A stretch of DNA of 5,665 bases from Roseburia sp. CAG:309. GTDB taxonomy: Bacteria; Bacillota; Clostridia; Lachnospirales; Lachnospiraceae. The translations under genes were made by a program, and so were the position numbers. This document shows positions 5,356-5,665 of the stretch, piece by piece; positions within the stretch are counted from its first letter, which is position 1, and each line of letters opens with the position of its first letter. The stretch spans positions 13,369 through 19,033 of the forward strand of contig FR894084.1 of assembly GCA_000434115.1 (NCBI GenBank), in the 5' to 3' direction. The notes below the pieces were generated by a model. That model was not told where the DNA came from. It searched no databases and saw only the letters and a program-made list of their open reading frames with translations.

Positions 5356-5665
5356 TTATGCCAATGCCTTGAATGCTTCTTCAAGGTCATAGATAATGTC
5401 GTCTACGTTCTCAGTTCCGATGGAAAGACGAATGGTATTTGGCTTGATTCCCTGGTCTGCCAGTTCCTCTTCGTTCAACTGAGAATGTGTCGTAGATGCC
5501 GGATGAATTACCAGTGATTTTACATCTGCCACGTTTGCTAACAAGGAGAATAACTGCAAATGGTCGATGAATTTCTTGGCTTCTTCATCACTTCCTTTGA
5601 TCTCAAATGTGAAGATGGATCCTCCGCCATTTGGGAAGTATTTTTTATACAATTCCTGCTGTTTC
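5356..5665 (-). CDS. metY: O-acetylhomoserine sulfhydrylase, second copy (3' part; runs off the window)
   Basis: Only the last 102 or so residues are inside the window; the frame stays open to the right edge, so this is a cut at the boundary and not a broken gene. The visible part is the C-terminal domain of a Cys/Met-metabolism PLP enzyme: KKYFPNG, then NVADVKSLVIHPASTTH, then RLSIGTENVDDIIYDLEEAF, whose Arg should bind the substrate carboxylate. Hand alignment with the C-terminus of the complete metY at 1892-3163 gives roughly 45 percent identity, so they are diverged paralogues and not a recent duplication. The PLP lysine lies outside the window. The TAA stop is 3 nt from the rrf2 start, so the gene heads, or belongs to, the operon with rrf2 and cysK. 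A related enzyme such as methionine gamma-lyase is possible but less likely from the HPASTTH and ENVDDII segments. Confidence 0.88.
   Translation of the reverse strand, partial: KQQELYKKYFPNGGGSIFTFEIKGSDEEAKKFIDHLQLFSLLANVADVKSLVIHPASTTHSQLNEEELADQGIKPNTIRLSIGTENVDDIIYDLEEAFKALA

Noticed and set aside
4429..5517. A long plus-strand open frame opposite cysK, rrf2 and the partial metY
   Set aside because: It spans three convincing minus-strand genes, has Cys/Phe-rich low-quality translation and no ribosome site. It is a shadow.

Overview
The window looks like chromosome of a low- to mid-GC anaerobic Firmicute, most likely a Lachnospiraceae-type gut clostridium. This is inferred from strong GGAGG ribosome binding sites, tight gene packing and the character of the proteins; there is no 16S or other decisive marker. 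Six genes plus one partial gene fill almost all of it. No rRNA, tRNA, CRISPR array, insertion sequence or phage gene was seen.

Layout: at the left edge a short plus-strand gene (54-353) encodes a CsoR-type metal-sensing repressor with the full Cys-His-Cys copper ligand set. It converges on a long minus-strand block, and a hairpin at 371-404 separates the two and can terminate both. Reading the minus strand in transcription order (right to left) gives: the 3' part of an O-acetylhomoserine sulfhydrylase gene (metY copy 2, running off the right edge); a 3-nt gap; an Rrf2-family regulator; an 18-nt gap; cysteine synthase cysK; a 96-nt gap holding a near-consensus promoter with paired operators; L-ribulose-5-phosphate 4-epimerase araD; an 11-nt gap; a complete second metY; a 26-nt gap; and glycogen synthase glgA.

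How the genes fit together: metY2, rrf2 and cysK form a sulfur amino acid unit. The Rrf2 protein resembles CymR and ends in -Asn-Tyr-Ile-Ile, a C-terminal isoleucine of the kind that docks in the CysK active site in SAT-CysK and, reportedly, CymR-CysK complexes. Its direct downstream neighbour is cysK, which suggests a local cysteine-sensing pair. It also has three cysteines in the region where IscR binds its Fe-S cluster.

The second unit, araD-metY1-glgA, mixes pentose catabolism, homocysteine synthesis and glycogen storage. It begins at a TTGACT-17-TATAAT promoter. One 17-bp operator arm fills the -35/-10 spacer and a second, inverted arm lies just past the expected transcription start, an arrangement typical of strong repression. 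The regulator is unknown; an arabinose-responsive GntR-type AraR is a guess. All individual enzymes are familiar families. The points worth a second look are the regulatory architecture and the gene mixture, not a new protein family.
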